DNA from: Paracoccaceae bacterium
GTDB taxonomy: Bacteria > Pseudomonadota > Alphaproteobacteria > Rhodobacterales > Rhodobacteraceae
NCBI GenBank assembly: GCA_958296035.1
Contig: OY282431.1
Location: 744,001-808,000 of the forward strand
Length of the DNA: 64,000 bases
Direction: 5' to 3'
Shown here: positions 37,139-46,631 of the stretch, in pieces
How positions within the stretch are numbered: the first letter of the stretch is position 1
Layout of the letters: every line of letters begins with the position of its first letter
Translations under genes and position numbers: made by a program
Notes under the pieces: generated by a model
Seen by the model: only the letters and a program-made list of their open reading frames with translations
What the model was told of the DNA's origin: nothing
The model's database searches: none

Positions 37139-38371
37139 TCAGTCAAGCTCGCACTTGGCGAACCTGCCGGCCTTCATGATTGCCTTTAGGTACTTGCCTT
37201 GATGCTGCAAGAGACCGAGATCCTTTAGGGGATTGCCATCGACAATGAGTATGTCAGCTGCAGAACCAGGGCTTATCACGCCCAGATATCCCGACTGATT
37301 CAAAATCTCGGCGTTGATCAGAGTTGCCGAAGTCATGACCTGATGAGGTGTTTGAGCTTCGGCTTGAAGGGGAAAGCTGAGCGACTGGTGTTCTCGCTGG
37401 ACACCAAGTAGATCGGACCCGAAACCGATTTTCGTGCCGGCCTTGCGACAGTGCTCTACGGCCTGGATTCCAGCATCCTTGACTCGCTGTAGTTTTTCTA
37501 TGCTGACTTGTGGCAGGCCAAGCTCCGCACCGAACTTGTCCATCACGTCGTAGGTCGCCAGAGTTGGCACCAGAAAGCTACCTCTGGCGGCCATCAGCTC
37601 GGCTGCCGCCTGATTGATCAGATTGCCATGTTCAATTGTTCGGACACCGCATTCCACGGCAACGACACTCGACTCCGCGGTATAGGAATGTGCTGCAACA
37701 TAGGTGTGCCAGGCCGTGGCTTCCTCCACAATGGCACACAATTCGTCACGAGAATACTGAATATTGTCGATTGGATCGGTAGGAGACGCAACACCACCGG
37801 ATACCATGACCTTCACCTGGTCTGCTCCCCTGCGGAGTTCGTCACGCGCTGCCTTGCGTACTTCAGAAACGCCGTCTGCAATCCGGCTCTGCGGCCCGAC
37901 TGCCGAGGCAGTACTTGAATATTCGTGGCTCTCGGTCGGCAACCGGAAGTCGCCATGTCCTCCGGTTTGGGTCAATGCTCGACCTGACACAAACATGCGC
38001 GGACCTTCAAAGAGTCCCTGCTCCGAGGCAATGGCAAGGCCTTGATCGGCACCCCCGCAGTCGCGGATGGTGGTGAAGCCGCGCATCAGGGTTTCTTTCA
38101 TGTTTTTTGCGGCCAGTGCCGACATCAGGGTAAGGGGAATGGCGGCCAGATTGCGCAGGTTGATATCGGACAAGGTCACGTGAACATGGCAATCGATCAG
38201 GCCCGGAATCAGCACACCTCCGCCACCATTGATTTCATGGGCGGATGCTGACCTGATGTGATCTTCGGAAACCTCTTTGATAACTCCTGATTCGACAAGT
38301 ACCTCTCCCGGAACGGGCTCGTCTCGGTTGGCATCCCAAACCGAAATGTTGCGAAACACCACACTATTCAT
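37139..38371 (-). CDS. Metal-dependent amidohydrolase (imidazolonepropionase/prolidase-like)
   Basis: A 410-residue TIM-barrel hydrolase. The first metal pair is His62 and His64 in GLIDCHVHVTLSD. A candidate carboxylated Lys is in GADQVKVMVSGG. Later metal ligands are the His in YVAAHSYT, the His in TIEHGN and the Asp in GFGSDLLG. The branch includes enzymes that split N-acyl or dipeptide-like bonds. It sits 224 bp upstream of the binding-protein gene on the same strand, and downstream of the SelA-like gene, so it probably acts on what the importer brings in. Confidence 0.88.
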   Translation of the reverse strand: MNSVVFRNISVWDANRDEPVPGEVLVESGVIKEVSEDHIRSASAHEINGGGGVLIPGLIDCHVHVTLSDINLRNLAAIPLTLMSALAAKNMKETLMRGFTTIRDCGGADQGLAIASEQGLFEGPRMFVSGRALTQTGGHGDFRLPTESHEYSSTASAVGPQSRIADGVSEVRKAARDELRRGADQVKVMVSGGVASPTDPIDNIQYSRDELCAIVEEATAWHTYVAAHSYTAESSVVAVECGVRTIEHGNLINQAAAELMAARGSFLVPTLATYDVMDKFGAELGLPQVSIEKLQRVKDAGIQAVEHCRKAGTKIGFGSDLLGVQREHQSLSFPLQAEAQTPHQVMTSATLINAEILNQSGYLGVISPGSAADILIVDGNPLKDLGLLQHQGKYLKAIMKAGRFAKCELD

Positions 38372-38387
38372 GACATTCGTTCCCCCT

Positions 38388-38597
38388 CTATGCTGTCGCG
38401 GAATTCAACTCGCCCGAGCTACCGCGGAAATCCCGCCGATTGATCCTTCCATATCCGATAGTCGTTTGGTTGACACCCGACAAGTGCCGCTGGCGAAACA
38501 CCTTGCTTGTGCCGGGTTGTGGCACCGGTTTCGGCCCATCGAAAAAGGCTATGCCATCGTGGTGGCCTGCGGCCACCGAAGGACCTCCATCATCCAT
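38388..38597 (-). CDS. Small open frame between the PLP enzyme and the amidohydrolase
   Basis: A 69-residue frame (starts MDDGGPSVAAGHHDGIAFFD) fits neatly between the stop of the SelA-like gene (49 bp) and the start of the amidohydrolase (17 bp). No family recognised. Tight spacing favours a real or formerly real gene in the operon, but the product looks low in ordered hydrophobic core, so it may be a remnant. Confidence 0.3.
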   Translation of the reverse strand: MDDGGPSVAAGHHDGIAFFDGPKPVPQPGTSKVFRQRHLSGVNQTTIGYGRINRRDFRGSSGELNSATA

Positions 38598-38645
38598 TAC
38601 CGATTTGCCGGCTCCTTGCAGATGGGCTGGAGCTGCGCATGAGTC

Positions 38646-39869
38646 CTATCCGCCACCCGGCCACGATAGATAACCATCGACGCCACCGTTTCGGGCCCGT
38701 TCCAGATCACCGGACAGTTCCGTGATTTCAGGGCCTGCCCGAAGCACGTATTGCAAGGTGTCGGCAACGATTTGGGCTTGTTCGGGCAACAGGTTGCAAG
38801 GGTCTAGCTGGAAATAGCCGAGTTCAACCTCGTGGCTTCGCACCAATATAGCCGGGTCCTGTTGTGCAAGGGCTCGGGAAAATGCTGCAGCCGTTGTGCC
38901 GGCCAAGGCTGGATCAACATTGACCTGGAGTCTGGAGAGTGGATTGTCAGTCGGGTCGGGAACGATATTGGCCTGGATGCCCGGAATGTCCAGAATTGCA
39001 GCCTGCCATAACGCGAGTGCTTCTTCTTCTTCCTGTCGAATCGCATCGTGGTCGCGAATCAGCCAGTCTTCCATTGCAGCAATGGCACCGGCAATACTTT
39101 CCTTGCCTATCTTCATGCCTCGCCCGATACCCATGTTTTGCAGATAGGCTGCGTGCACAAGGCCTCTTGATCCTGCAACGATTCCTCCCGTAGGGCCTCC
39201 GAGAAATTTGTGGGCAGAGTAAATTGCAATGTCAGCACCTGCCTTGAGAAAACCCTTGAGGTCATATTCCGATGCCGCGTCGACGATTACGGGTACGCCA
39301 GCATTGCGGCAAATTCCTGCAAAGCGATCCAGTGGCATTTGGCCGTAGTGCACGACATGATGCGAAACCACATAAAGCGCTGCTGCGGTTCTTTCGCAAA
39401 GCGCTCCTTCCAACTGGTGGTCCATTGTCAGGGTTGACTGACCCACAGGCCGTGTGGTTGCGCCTGTCAGGGCGATTGCAGTCTCGATAGGCGCGCCGTA
39501 CCCACACAGATGTCCAAGCTGAATGACCACCTCGGACTTCACTCCGGGCCGGGTAGGCAGAAATTCGACACGGGCAGGAGAGAGCCCGGTCATGCATCCG
39601 GCTATGGAGAGTGAAATGCCGGCGCCGGCCGACGCCGTCAGAAACCCAGCCTCTGCGCCAGTCAGTTGTGCAATTGTGTCGCTGGCTCGAGCCTGTAGTT
39701 CATGCATGTTAACGAAACACTGCGTAGCGTCGCACATTGCATCGCACACTGATTGTGCTGTTACCGAGGATCCCAGTCCGGTCATCGTGCCGGATACGTT
39801 TATTATTCGACTAAACCCATTTCTGTCGTGCCAGCACCACATTGTGCACTCACCAACCTGCTTTGCCAT
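38646..39869 (-). CDS. SelA-like/aminotransferase-V-fold PLP enzyme
   Basis: A 407-residue fold-type I PLP enzyme. The PLP lysine is Lys221 in YSAHKFLGGPTGG, and the Asp that holds the pyridine ring is in VPVIVDAASEYD. The N-terminal INVSGTMTGLGSS block and the LTGAEAGFLTASAGAG segment are typical of the SelA/D-glucosaminate-6-phosphate ammonia-lyase group, which act as lyases or aldolase-like enzymes on amino compounds. The start may be the second Met (MWCWHDRN). It heads the block SelA-like, amidohydrolase and importer, suggesting uptake of an N-acyl or amino compound, deacylation, then beta-elimination. The order of steps is inference. Confidence 0.85.
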   Translation of the reverse strand: MAKQVGECTMWCWHDRNGFSRIINVSGTMTGLGSSVTAQSVCDAMCDATQCFVNMHELQARASDTIAQLTGAEAGFLTASAGAGISLSIAGCMTGLSPARVEFLPTRPGVKSEVVIQLGHLCGYGAPIETAIALTGATTRPVGQSTLTMDHQLEGALCERTAAALYVVSHHVVHYGQMPLDRFAGICRNAGVPVIVDAASEYDLKGFLKAGADIAIYSAHKFLGGPTGGIVAGSRGLVHAAYLQNMGIGRGMKIGKESIAGAIAAMEDWLIRDHDAIRQEEEEALALWQAAILDIPGIQANIVPDPTDNPLSRLQVNVDPALAGTTAAAFSRALAQQDPAILVRSHEVELGYFQLDPCNLLPEQAQIVADTLQYVLRAGPEITELSGDLERARNGGVDGYLSWPGGG

Positions 39870-40598
39870 CGGCTACTCCTTTCTGGCGGATCAGAACGCA
39901 ATACCATGATGTGAAGGAAAGCTTTAGGGGAACCGCAATGTCTAATCCGTTGCCGTCAAGAGTCTCGGCAGACCCACGAGCAATCATTGGTGACCAATTC
40001 GATGGCATGATGAGGTCCACTAACATCTGCTCTGCGGCACCTGGCCGCGAAGACTTGTACTTGTGTACAGGTAATGCGCCCGCATTGTGCCCGGCTCCTC
40101 GCATGGCGAAGAATCCGGTTTCTATATGCCGGCCGTGGAAGCACGATCTGCTGTTTCAGCATATTGGACTCACATTGAAATCTGTTCATTCGCGCCAATA
40201 AGCCTGAAAGGTCCTGCGCAGGATTTTCCCTTTCGGCAATGCGCAGGCAACAAGAATTGGACGCAATCCCACGCCTAACCGGTTAAATCGGTTCAGGAGC
40301 CCTTATCAGTGCCTTGAATTTCGGCACGTGGGACGGTCCCAGGTAATGCTTGGCTCTCTTGTAGTGGCTACCTGACCAGGGACTAGCGTGTCTTCCGACC
40401 GCACGCGATGCAAAATATAGACTCCAAATGCATCGGTCGATTGCCAAAGACATTCATGCAGCCATTCCGTATCGGAGATTTCCACTGGCAATTCCAAACG
40501 CGTCCCGGATCGGGCACATTGCCGGCGGCTTGCGTTTCATCAGGGCGCCCCCCCGAGGTGGCTCTTGATAGAGACGCTGTGCGGTGTGCCGTGTAAGG
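39870..40598. other. Gene-free stretch upstream of the SelA-like block
   Basis: About 730 bp. It should contain the promoter of the long minus-strand block at its left end. On the minus strand near 40300-40540 there are short open frames that look like decayed coding DNA, not assignable to a family. Confidence 0.4.
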
Positions 40599-41021
40599 GT
40601 GCGCTTTCCTTGTGGGTGCAAAGCCCACGCAACAACTGTCGCTCCGGTTGGTAGCAGCCGTGGCGGTTCATGGAGGTAACGACATGGATTGAAGCACTGC
40701 GGCAAAAGGGTTGTCGTCTGGACAACTTGGCGACCATGCAGGCCGGAAGGCGAGTGAACACCGAGCAGGCCTCGAAAGGCTTGATGCGAGTGCCGACCCA
40801 TTCCGCACTATGGGGAAGGCCGACGTCGGTTGGGAAGGTGAGCGACACGAGCACCGACCGCGGCTCGCCGGGGTACTGGTGCTGGCATGCATGGAAGGTG
40901 GAGCGTGTAGCAACGCGGGAAGCCCCGTCAGTGGTGAGCACCCACCGAACCGGAAATCCGCGAGGATCAGTCCGGGCTGTCGGGGTGACGGATGGGTCCG
41001 TAGTACTGGAGACGCCGGGCC

Positions 41022-41140
41022 ATGCCGAGCGGTTTCGGTACCGGGATTGTCAATTATGCCGATGACTTCTGTGTATCGGGCGCGGCGCCGGCAGCAGGGA
41101 TGCTGACTGCGGTTGCCGACATCATGGACAGGCTGAAGCT
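41022..41140 (+). pseudogene. Group II intron reverse transcriptase, YADD piece
   Basis: The frame reads FGTGIVNYADDFCVSG, the catalytic palm motif (Y-A-D-D) of group II intron reverse transcriptases, followed by MDRLKLR. The N-terminal RT blocks 0-4 are missing, and the frame leaves the RT sequence soon after. Confidence 0.75.
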
Positions 41141-41181
41141 ACGCACAGAAGACCAGATGCCTCCGATGTCCCGGGGAACCG

Positions 41182-41529
41182 ATGAAGTTTCTCGGCACTC
41201 GCAGCGGATGGAACTATCGTCCGGGGCATTGGCGCCGTATCAGCGAGGCTACGGACCGCAGGTCCGCAGGCGAGGCTGTGGAGGTGAAAGTAGAGGAACG
41301 CAACCGGATGAAGTCGGGCGGGGCGAACTATTTCACGCTGGGGCAGGTCAGTCCTGCCTACCGCTACATCGACTACCACGCTGCGCAGCGGCTACGACCG
41401 TGGCTCTGTCGCAAGCACAAGGTGAGGTCCGGCAAGTGGGTGCGTTTTTCGGATGTCAGGCTCCACAAGACGTATGGCCTTGTTCACCTTGCGTCCACGA
41501 CCAGGAGCCTTCCGTGGGCGAAGGCATGA
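41182..41529 (+). pseudogene. Group II intron maturase, C-terminal piece
   Basis: In another frame than the YADD piece, this segment reads NRMKSGGANYFTLGQVSPAY, then RPWLCRKHKVRSGKW and ends SLPWAKA. This is the end of the thumb/maturase (domain X) region of intron proteins. The stop falls just before domain V, as expected. Confidence 0.8.
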
Positions 41530-41539
41530 TCCCGACTGA

Positions 41540-41571
41540 AAGCCGGGTGCGGGAAACCCGCACGCCCGGTC
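41540..41571 (+). ncRNA. Group II intron domain V
   Basis: A hairpin with catalytic AGC at 41541-41543, a GAAA loop at the tip and a 2-nt bulge on the 3' strand, exactly the layout of group II intron domain V. The stem is fully paired apart from the bulge and G-U pairs. Confidence 0.85.
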
Positions 41572-41610
41572 TGACGAGGAGGGGTGTGGAAACACGGGCC
41601 AGGGCCGGGA

Positions 41611-41912
41611 ACCGAGGCACTGGCACATGGCGCAAGCCGCCAGCGAACTGCTACTCCCTCAGACCTACGGCCAGGCGCGCCACCCCCTTACTCTACGCGG
41701 CATCATGGCGATCAGCGCCTGACACAGGCCGGCCGCCTTCGATCCTAAATGTCCCGTGGTCCGCTCCCCTTGCCGGAGAACCCAAGCCATGGAAGCCTCA
41801 CGCCAGGGTGTCAACAGCGGCGTGATGCCAGGCCTGCAACAAGGGCCAGCGCATGCCACATGGCAAACCTTGAACCGCGGCACAAAGACACACGCCCGAA
41901 CATCACCGTCCG
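41611..41912. other. Gene-free stretch downstream of the intron
   Basis: About 300 bp between the intron end and the small gene at 41913. No recognisable gene. It should be the intron 3' exon, but no gene can be rebuilt by joining it to the sequence before 40599. Confidence 0.35.
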
Positions 41913-42197
41913 ATGACCGGTCCCGCCCCCGTTTTGCGGCGCATAGAAGCCTTCGACAGAAAGAATGGCGGCGTGACCGTCGCCGGGATACAGGGCGGCT
42001 ATACGCTCACCCTGACAGCCACGCAGGCGCCGATCGCACGGCTCGGACCGGAAGGTTCAGGCGACGGGGCGCGCCTTTATTACTGGTCGTGGCGAAACCA
42101 TTGGATAGACGTCGGAGAAATCGGTGGCCTCGTGCTCCCGCTTGACGATGCCTTCGATGAAATCCCTAGTACCGACATCTTCTGGAAATGGACCTGA
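41913..42197 (+). CDS. Small hypothetical protein present in two copies in the window
   Basis: A 94-residue soluble protein (MTGPAPVLRRIEAFDRKNGG, later LYYWSWRNHWIDVGEIGGLV and ending DIFWKWT). It looks like a genuine folded protein: aromatic, with alternating strands. I do not recognise the family. A decayed copy of its last third lies at 27062-27162, with matching DNA continuing about 30 bp past the stop, so it belongs to a repeated segment, perhaps a passenger of a mobile element. Confidence 0.5.
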   Translation: MTGPAPVLRRIEAFDRKNGGVTVAGIQGGYTLTLTATQAPIARLGPEGSGDGARLYYWSWRNHWIDVGEIGGLVLPLDDAFDEIPSTDIFWKWT

Positions 42198-42439
42198 GCG
42201 AAAAATTGTGCAAAGTCGAGATAGGGGAATCTTCGAATTCGGTGCCTGGGAAGGTGTTTTGTGACAGTCTTTCGGGCGTTTGCCAAAGGCTGTCACGGCG
42301 TGGTGGAAAGCAGCTTGAATTTGGCCCGCTAGCTGGCCGGCTGGTCGCGCTGTGGCCAGACAATGACAACGCTGTTCGCAAGGCCATGGCTGACACTGCA
42401 GGCAAGCTGAACGACTTGGAGCTGTTTCAGCACTTATGA
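42188..42439 (+). pseudogene. Primase/Toprim-like remnant
   Basis: An open frame whose second half reads LAGRLVALWPDNDNAVRKAM. This resembles the Toprim-type segment (LWPDNDxxGRKAM) of phage- or plasmid-borne primase-helicase proteins. The first part continues the shared segment and has no family match. Probably a remnant of a mobile replication gene. Confidence 0.45.
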
Positions 42440-42802
42440 CGGATATGAAGAAGCAACCATTGAATCCACCCAGCCGGAGTTTCCAGATAAATGTCGGCCT
42501 GCGCTCAGCCAGTCTCGGGTTGGCATATCGTTTATGGGCGGATATTTGCTGCTGGAAGCTGCCAAGCAGGTAAAGATGCTCGCAGTTGAGCAGGATACAG
42601 TGGCCCAGCCGTTGAAAGGCGAGGCCCAGAATTACCTTTATGCCGCCTGTCACAACTCCAATTAGCGCCGGCTAGGAAGCAATTACATGCCTAATAATAT
42701 AGGGATTTTCGGAGCGATGTGTGCATTCAGATGACGTGACAGTGCTGTAATTCACTCCCTGCGGCCCCTGAAAATGATCCAGGTGTAACGTAAGGGGGAG
42801 AT

Positions 42803-45667
42803 ATGCAGAGGCACATTGAGGAAACGTTCAACCGATCATTGGCCGATGCGCTGTGCGCCATCAATCCGCAGTGGAATGATCAGGTCTGTCAGACAGAAGC
42901 CATCGGCATGCTTGCGGGCGGACCACAGCTACGGCCGGATATTTTGGTCACCGAGCCAATGGCACCACCGGTGGTGATTGAGTGTTCCTACGCCACACAT
43001 GATGCCGATGGCGATGCCTGCGCGCGGCTCGGCCAGGAATTGACACAAAGTGGGCAGCGCATCGACGCTGCCATTGCCGTTGTCATTCCAGAGGAGTTTC
43101 GGCAGCTGCAGCAGCAGGCGGCGTATCAGGCCCTTCGCCAGGGCACGACTTTCGGAATGGCCCTTTTCCAGAAGTGCAATGACGGGTTCGAGCGATTTCC
43201 TGCAGCTGGAGGACACATAACCGCCCGCCTTGACAATCTTTCTGATTTGCTTGCGGTGGCAGTGGTTACGGACGAGCGCATCAGCAAACTGGCGCAGACC
43301 GTTGCGTTACGCGTACGGCAGGCAACCTACTGGCTCAATACTATTCCTAGTGGTCCGCGTAACCACATCGCAGAAACTATGCAGCAAAATGCCATAGGCG
43401 GGTTGCAGGTTGTGGCGCTGATGTGGCTCAACGCGCTGCTTGTGCAGCACCAGTTGCATCGGGCGGGTGTACCTGACATTGATCCAATCCACTTCGATCC
43501 CGCAATGCAACCGGTCAGCACCGAGTACCTGATGCAGTGGCAGCGAATTCTGGATGTAAACTGGCACTCTGTTTTTCGTCCGGCCGTGCAGGCACTTGAA
43601 AATGCGATCAACTATGAACGCGAATTGCGGTCGGTAATGGGGCGGCTTATCGAAGGCATCCGTTGCATCGACACGGCGCAGCTAGGCCGCCATATCAATG
43701 TCGGTGCCGAATTGTTTCCGCTACTGAGCGAGGACCGCAAGCAAGCAGCCGCCTTCTATACCACAGCTGGAACAGCCGAGTTTCTTGCGCGCTTAACCAT
43801 CCGGGAGGCGGATTTGCCACCTGATGATTGGAGTCGGAGAGACTTTTATGAGCAATATCGCTTTGCGGATCTTGCCTGCGGTACCGGTTCGTTACTTCGG
43901 GCCGGATACCACCGCATTGCATCGCTTTGTCGGCATCATGGCGGCAATCTGGACGCAGAGATGCACAGGATGGCCATGGAAAGGGGGATTATTGGCGTGG
44001 ATGTGTCACCAGTCGCCACGCATCTGACGGCGTCCTCACTGGCAGGCCTGGGAGATCACAGACCCTATGGTCAGACGAAAATCGGCTGGGTCGAGGTTGG
44101 TCGAGCAACTGGAAGACCAGGGGAGGCAACAACAGGGTCACTCGAATACCTCGTCAATGATGCCACTGTAAATCTCTTTGGCGAAGGATACGGGCAGGCC
44201 GCGGGCCATGAGGTTGCCCTGGAAACGGTCGTGATTGCAGATGAGAGCATCGACTGGATACTGATGAATCCACCCTACAGCCGCACCCGCGGCGGGCAGT
44301 CCGCCTTTGACATTGCAGGACTCACCGAAGAGCAGCGTCATCAGTGCCAGAAAAGATGGGGCTGGCTGATAAGGAACCTGCCTGCAATCAAGACGGCCGG
44401 CATGGCAGCCAGTTTCCTGGTCATGGCAAGTCAGAAGATCCGCCCGGGTGGGCGGATCGGCTTTGTATTGCCACTGACCGCTGCCATTGCCAAGAGTTGG
44501 GCGCAAACACGGGCCATGATCGAAACAAGTTTCACCGACATTACCGCTATCACGGTGGCAATGGGGCATCAAGCCGGCCCACTATCAGCGGATACCTCAA
44601 TGAGCGAAATGATGTTGGTGGCCAGACGTCGGACAGAGAACGGGGTCGCACCAGATCCGGTAAACTGCGTGACACTGGACATGGCGCCTGCCCGCAACGG
44701 AATAGCCGCAGAACTGGCGAGGGCGGTGGAGAGAGCTGTCGGAGATCTGACGAATACCGATGAAGAGTTCGCCACGATACCGGTTCTGCTCGGGGCCACA
44801 CGAGCCGGAAGCGTGGTCCGGATACCTTCGACAGGTCAGGGTGAGCCATGGATGCCGCTGGGTGTGCGCAGCGGCAGCCTTTGCAATTTTGCACTACAGC
44901 TTGGTCGCGGGCGGCTTCTTGATCATGGTATGCAGGGCCATGAATTCAACGTTCCGATGACCACGATTGATAATCTTTTTGATGTCGGACCGACACATGA
45001 CAAAATAGGATATCCCCGTGGTGGAAGTGAACGAGGAGCCTTTGTCGTCAATCCGGTACCGGAAGGTCGTCAATTCGGACATGACCGGATGCTTTGGGCT
45101 AACAACGCTGAAATCCAGACAAGTCTTGTTGTGTCGCCGACACATTACGGCACGCCGCGTCCCGGCGAGGATGCGGATAGCATAAGGGAAACCGCAAGCA
45201 CGCTCTTCTACAACAGGAACTTGCGCTGGACTTCGCAGAAACTTGTTGCTGCCACTACTGCCCTCCCGGTCATGGGCGGTAGGTCATGGGTGTCACTCAG
45301 GCACCCGGATGGACGTGTGCATAAGGCGGCGGCTCTGTGGTTCAATTCCCTATTTGGCATGGTTGTCCACTGGACACGTGGGCAGCGTACGCAACAGGGG
45401 CGTGCCACGACACAGGTCAATGCTGTCAAGGGAATGCCGGTACCACAGTTCGACGTGCTGGACGATGAGCAGCTCGACTGCAGCGCGGCGTTTCTTAATG
45501 CCACGTGTGAGCGACCACTGCAGCGCCTCATGCACGCGTATGAGGACGGTGAACGATCGCGTCTGGATGCCCACACCTGTGACATGCTAGGGCTGGATGA
45601 ACAGGTCCGCGATAATCTAAATCAGTGGTGTCGGACATTCTGCAGGGAACCGTCTGTGCTGGGTTAG
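42803..45667 (+). CDS. N6-adenine DNA methyltransferase with nuclease-like N-terminus
   Basis: A 954-residue protein. Around residues 350-530 is an N6-adenine methyltransferase core: motif I FADLACGTGSLLRAGYHRI and motif IV ILMNPPYSRTRGG. The N-terminal 90 residues have RPDILVTEPMAPPVVIECSY, then DACARLGQEL, similar to PD-(D/E)xK-type strands (Asp, then E-x-x). The usual Lys is replaced by Ser in ECSY, so cleavage ability is uncertain. The C-terminal third is probably target recognition (LRWTSQKLVAATTAL, then GRATTQVNAVKGMPVP, like type I/IIG proteins). No separate restriction or specificity gene is adjacent. It is flanked by mobile remnants, which suggests transfer. The ATG at 42803 follows AAGGGGGAG. 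Confidence 0.85.
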   Translation: MQRHIEETFNRSLADALCAINPQWNDQVCQTEAIGMLAGGPQLRPDILVTEPMAPPVVIECSYATHDADGDACARLGQELTQSGQRIDAAIAVVIPEEFRQLQQQAAYQALRQGTTFGMALFQKCNDGFERFPAAGGHITARLDNLSDLLAVAVVTDERISKLAQTVALRVRQATYWLNTIPSGPRNHIAETMQQNAIGGLQVVALMWLNALLVQHQLHRAGVPDIDPIHFDPAMQPVSTEYLMQWQRILDVNWHSVFRPAVQALENAINYERELRSVMGRLIEGIRCIDTAQLGRHINVGAELFPLLSEDRKQAAAFYTTAGTAEFLARLTIREADLPPDDWSRRDFYEQYRFADLACGTGSLLRAGYHRIASLCRHHGGNLDAEMHRMAMERGIIGVDVSPVATHLTASSLAGLGDHRPYGQTKIGWVEVGRATGRPGEATTGSLEYLVNDATVNLFGEGYGQAAGHEVALETVVIADESIDWILMNPPYSRTRGGQSAFDIAGLTEEQRHQCQKRWGWLIRNLPAIKTAGMAASFLVMASQKIRPGGRIGFVLPLTAAIAKSWAQTRAMIETSFTDITAITVAMGHQAGPLSADTSMSEMMLVARRRTENGVAPDPVNCVTLDMAPARNGIAAELARAVERAVGDLTNTDEEFATIPVLLGATRAGSVVRIPSTGQGEPWMPLGVRSGSLCNFALQLGRGRLLDHGMQGHEFNVPMTTIDNLFDVGPTHDKIGYPRGGSERGAFVVNPVPEGRQFGHDRMLWANNAEIQTSLVVSPTHYGTPRPGEDADSIRETASTLFYNRNLRWTSQKLVAATTALPVMGGRSWVSLRHPDGRVHKAAALWFNSLFGMVVHWTRGQRTQQGRATTQVNAVKGMPVPQFDVLDDEQLDCSAAFLNATCERPLQRLMHAYEDGERSRLDAHTCDMLGLDEQVRDNLNQWCRTFCREPSVLG

Positions 45668-45689
45668 GCCGGTATTATGCGTTACGCTA

Positions 45690-46070
45690 CTTTGAGAATA
45701 CTATCGGCAGAGCGAAAACCTAGATTGTCGACATGAACATCACGGCCGACACCTTCACCGAGTTGATGCGGGTCGCTCGCCCACGATGCCGGAAAGAGAA
45801 CCAAGTCTTCAATTCTCTGAAACGCTGTGGCTACCAGTTCGAGCACAATGACGGTCGCGGCCAACGGTACCTTTCTGATCTGTTTGCAACCCTGGCCATG
45901 CTGGCCTTTCTGATCGACCAGATACAGGCCCGCTGCGGTACCCTGTTCCGGGCCGTGCACCGGAGCGCCGGGTCCAACCTGGTTGCTGTGGGAAAGACTG
46001 CGTAGAAATTCCTTGCCTCCCGCCTTCCCGACCGTAAGACCTGCGCTCTGGTCATGGCTCTTGGCCATGA
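45690..46070 (+). pseudogene. Transposase remnant (C-terminal, ISNCY-like)
   Basis: The frame around 45733-46005 contains CRKENQVFNSLKRCGYQFEH, then NDGRGQRYLSDLFATLAMLA and FLIDQIQARC. This is the conserved end of a DDE transposase (IENEVFNSLK, EHNYGHG). The frame continues past a stop at 46003 with related residues. The scrap at 6116-6316 belongs to the same broad type. Confidence 0.7.
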
Positions 46071-46631
46071 CCCGCCAACGCCAAGAATGTGACTCTATTC
46101 GCTTTCAGCCCCGACGTTCGAACCCTGGTCATGCCATCGTGAACATACGAGACGACCTGTTGGAGGTCGCCGCAAGTGTGGTCTGTCTTGCTAGACAGAC
46201 CGAAGTCCCGGTCAACAAGTCATTGTTCAGAGAGATCGCTGGCAGGAATTGCCGGTCATCATGCAGCCCATCAGACGACGGATACGACCGTACACTTACC
46301 AACAATTATTGCTGTGACCGCCAAGATAATTCTGCCGGCCAGGAAACGCTTCAATTTGACCCTGTATTGCCGTGCTTATCACACGCTGGTCCGCCAATTG
46401 ACTCGCCATTGCACCAGGTTTACACAACCCGCCGCCTTGGACGGAAGCTACCACCCGCATTCTGTGCGGAGGATGCGCGCCACTAGAGCAGCGGAACCCG
46501 AAGATCGGATATTTCCGCTGTTCCCTGTTTCCTTTTCTGGCCGCAAAGCACTGTCGTTCGAGGCAGCCGCGCTGTCCCCCGCAAACCAGCCCAGCGTTGC
46601 AAACCAACACCCAAGACTGGAGCGGAGTGGT
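46071..46631. other. Gene-free stretch
   Basis: About 560 bp between the transposase remnant and the end of the peroxiredoxin gene. No recognisable gene. Confidence 0.35.

Larger units (their letters stand above)
40599..41610 (+). mobile_element. Degenerate group II intron
   Basis: The 5' end is GTGCGC at 40599. Domain I follows, with hairpin GTGGGTGCAAAGCCCAC (40612-40628). It is closely similar to the fragment at 25769. The reverse transcriptase is reduced to two out-of-frame pieces. A well-formed domain V lies at 41540-41571, then a domain VI-like region to about 41600. At about 1 kb the intron is roughly half the usual length, so most of the ORF is deleted. The RNA core might still fold, but it lacks its own maturase. 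The 3' boundary is approximate. Confidence 0.75.

Noticed and set aside
40306-40540. Minus-strand frames that might be a gene split by the group II intron
   Set aside because: Joining them to sequence after the intron does not give a recognisable protein.
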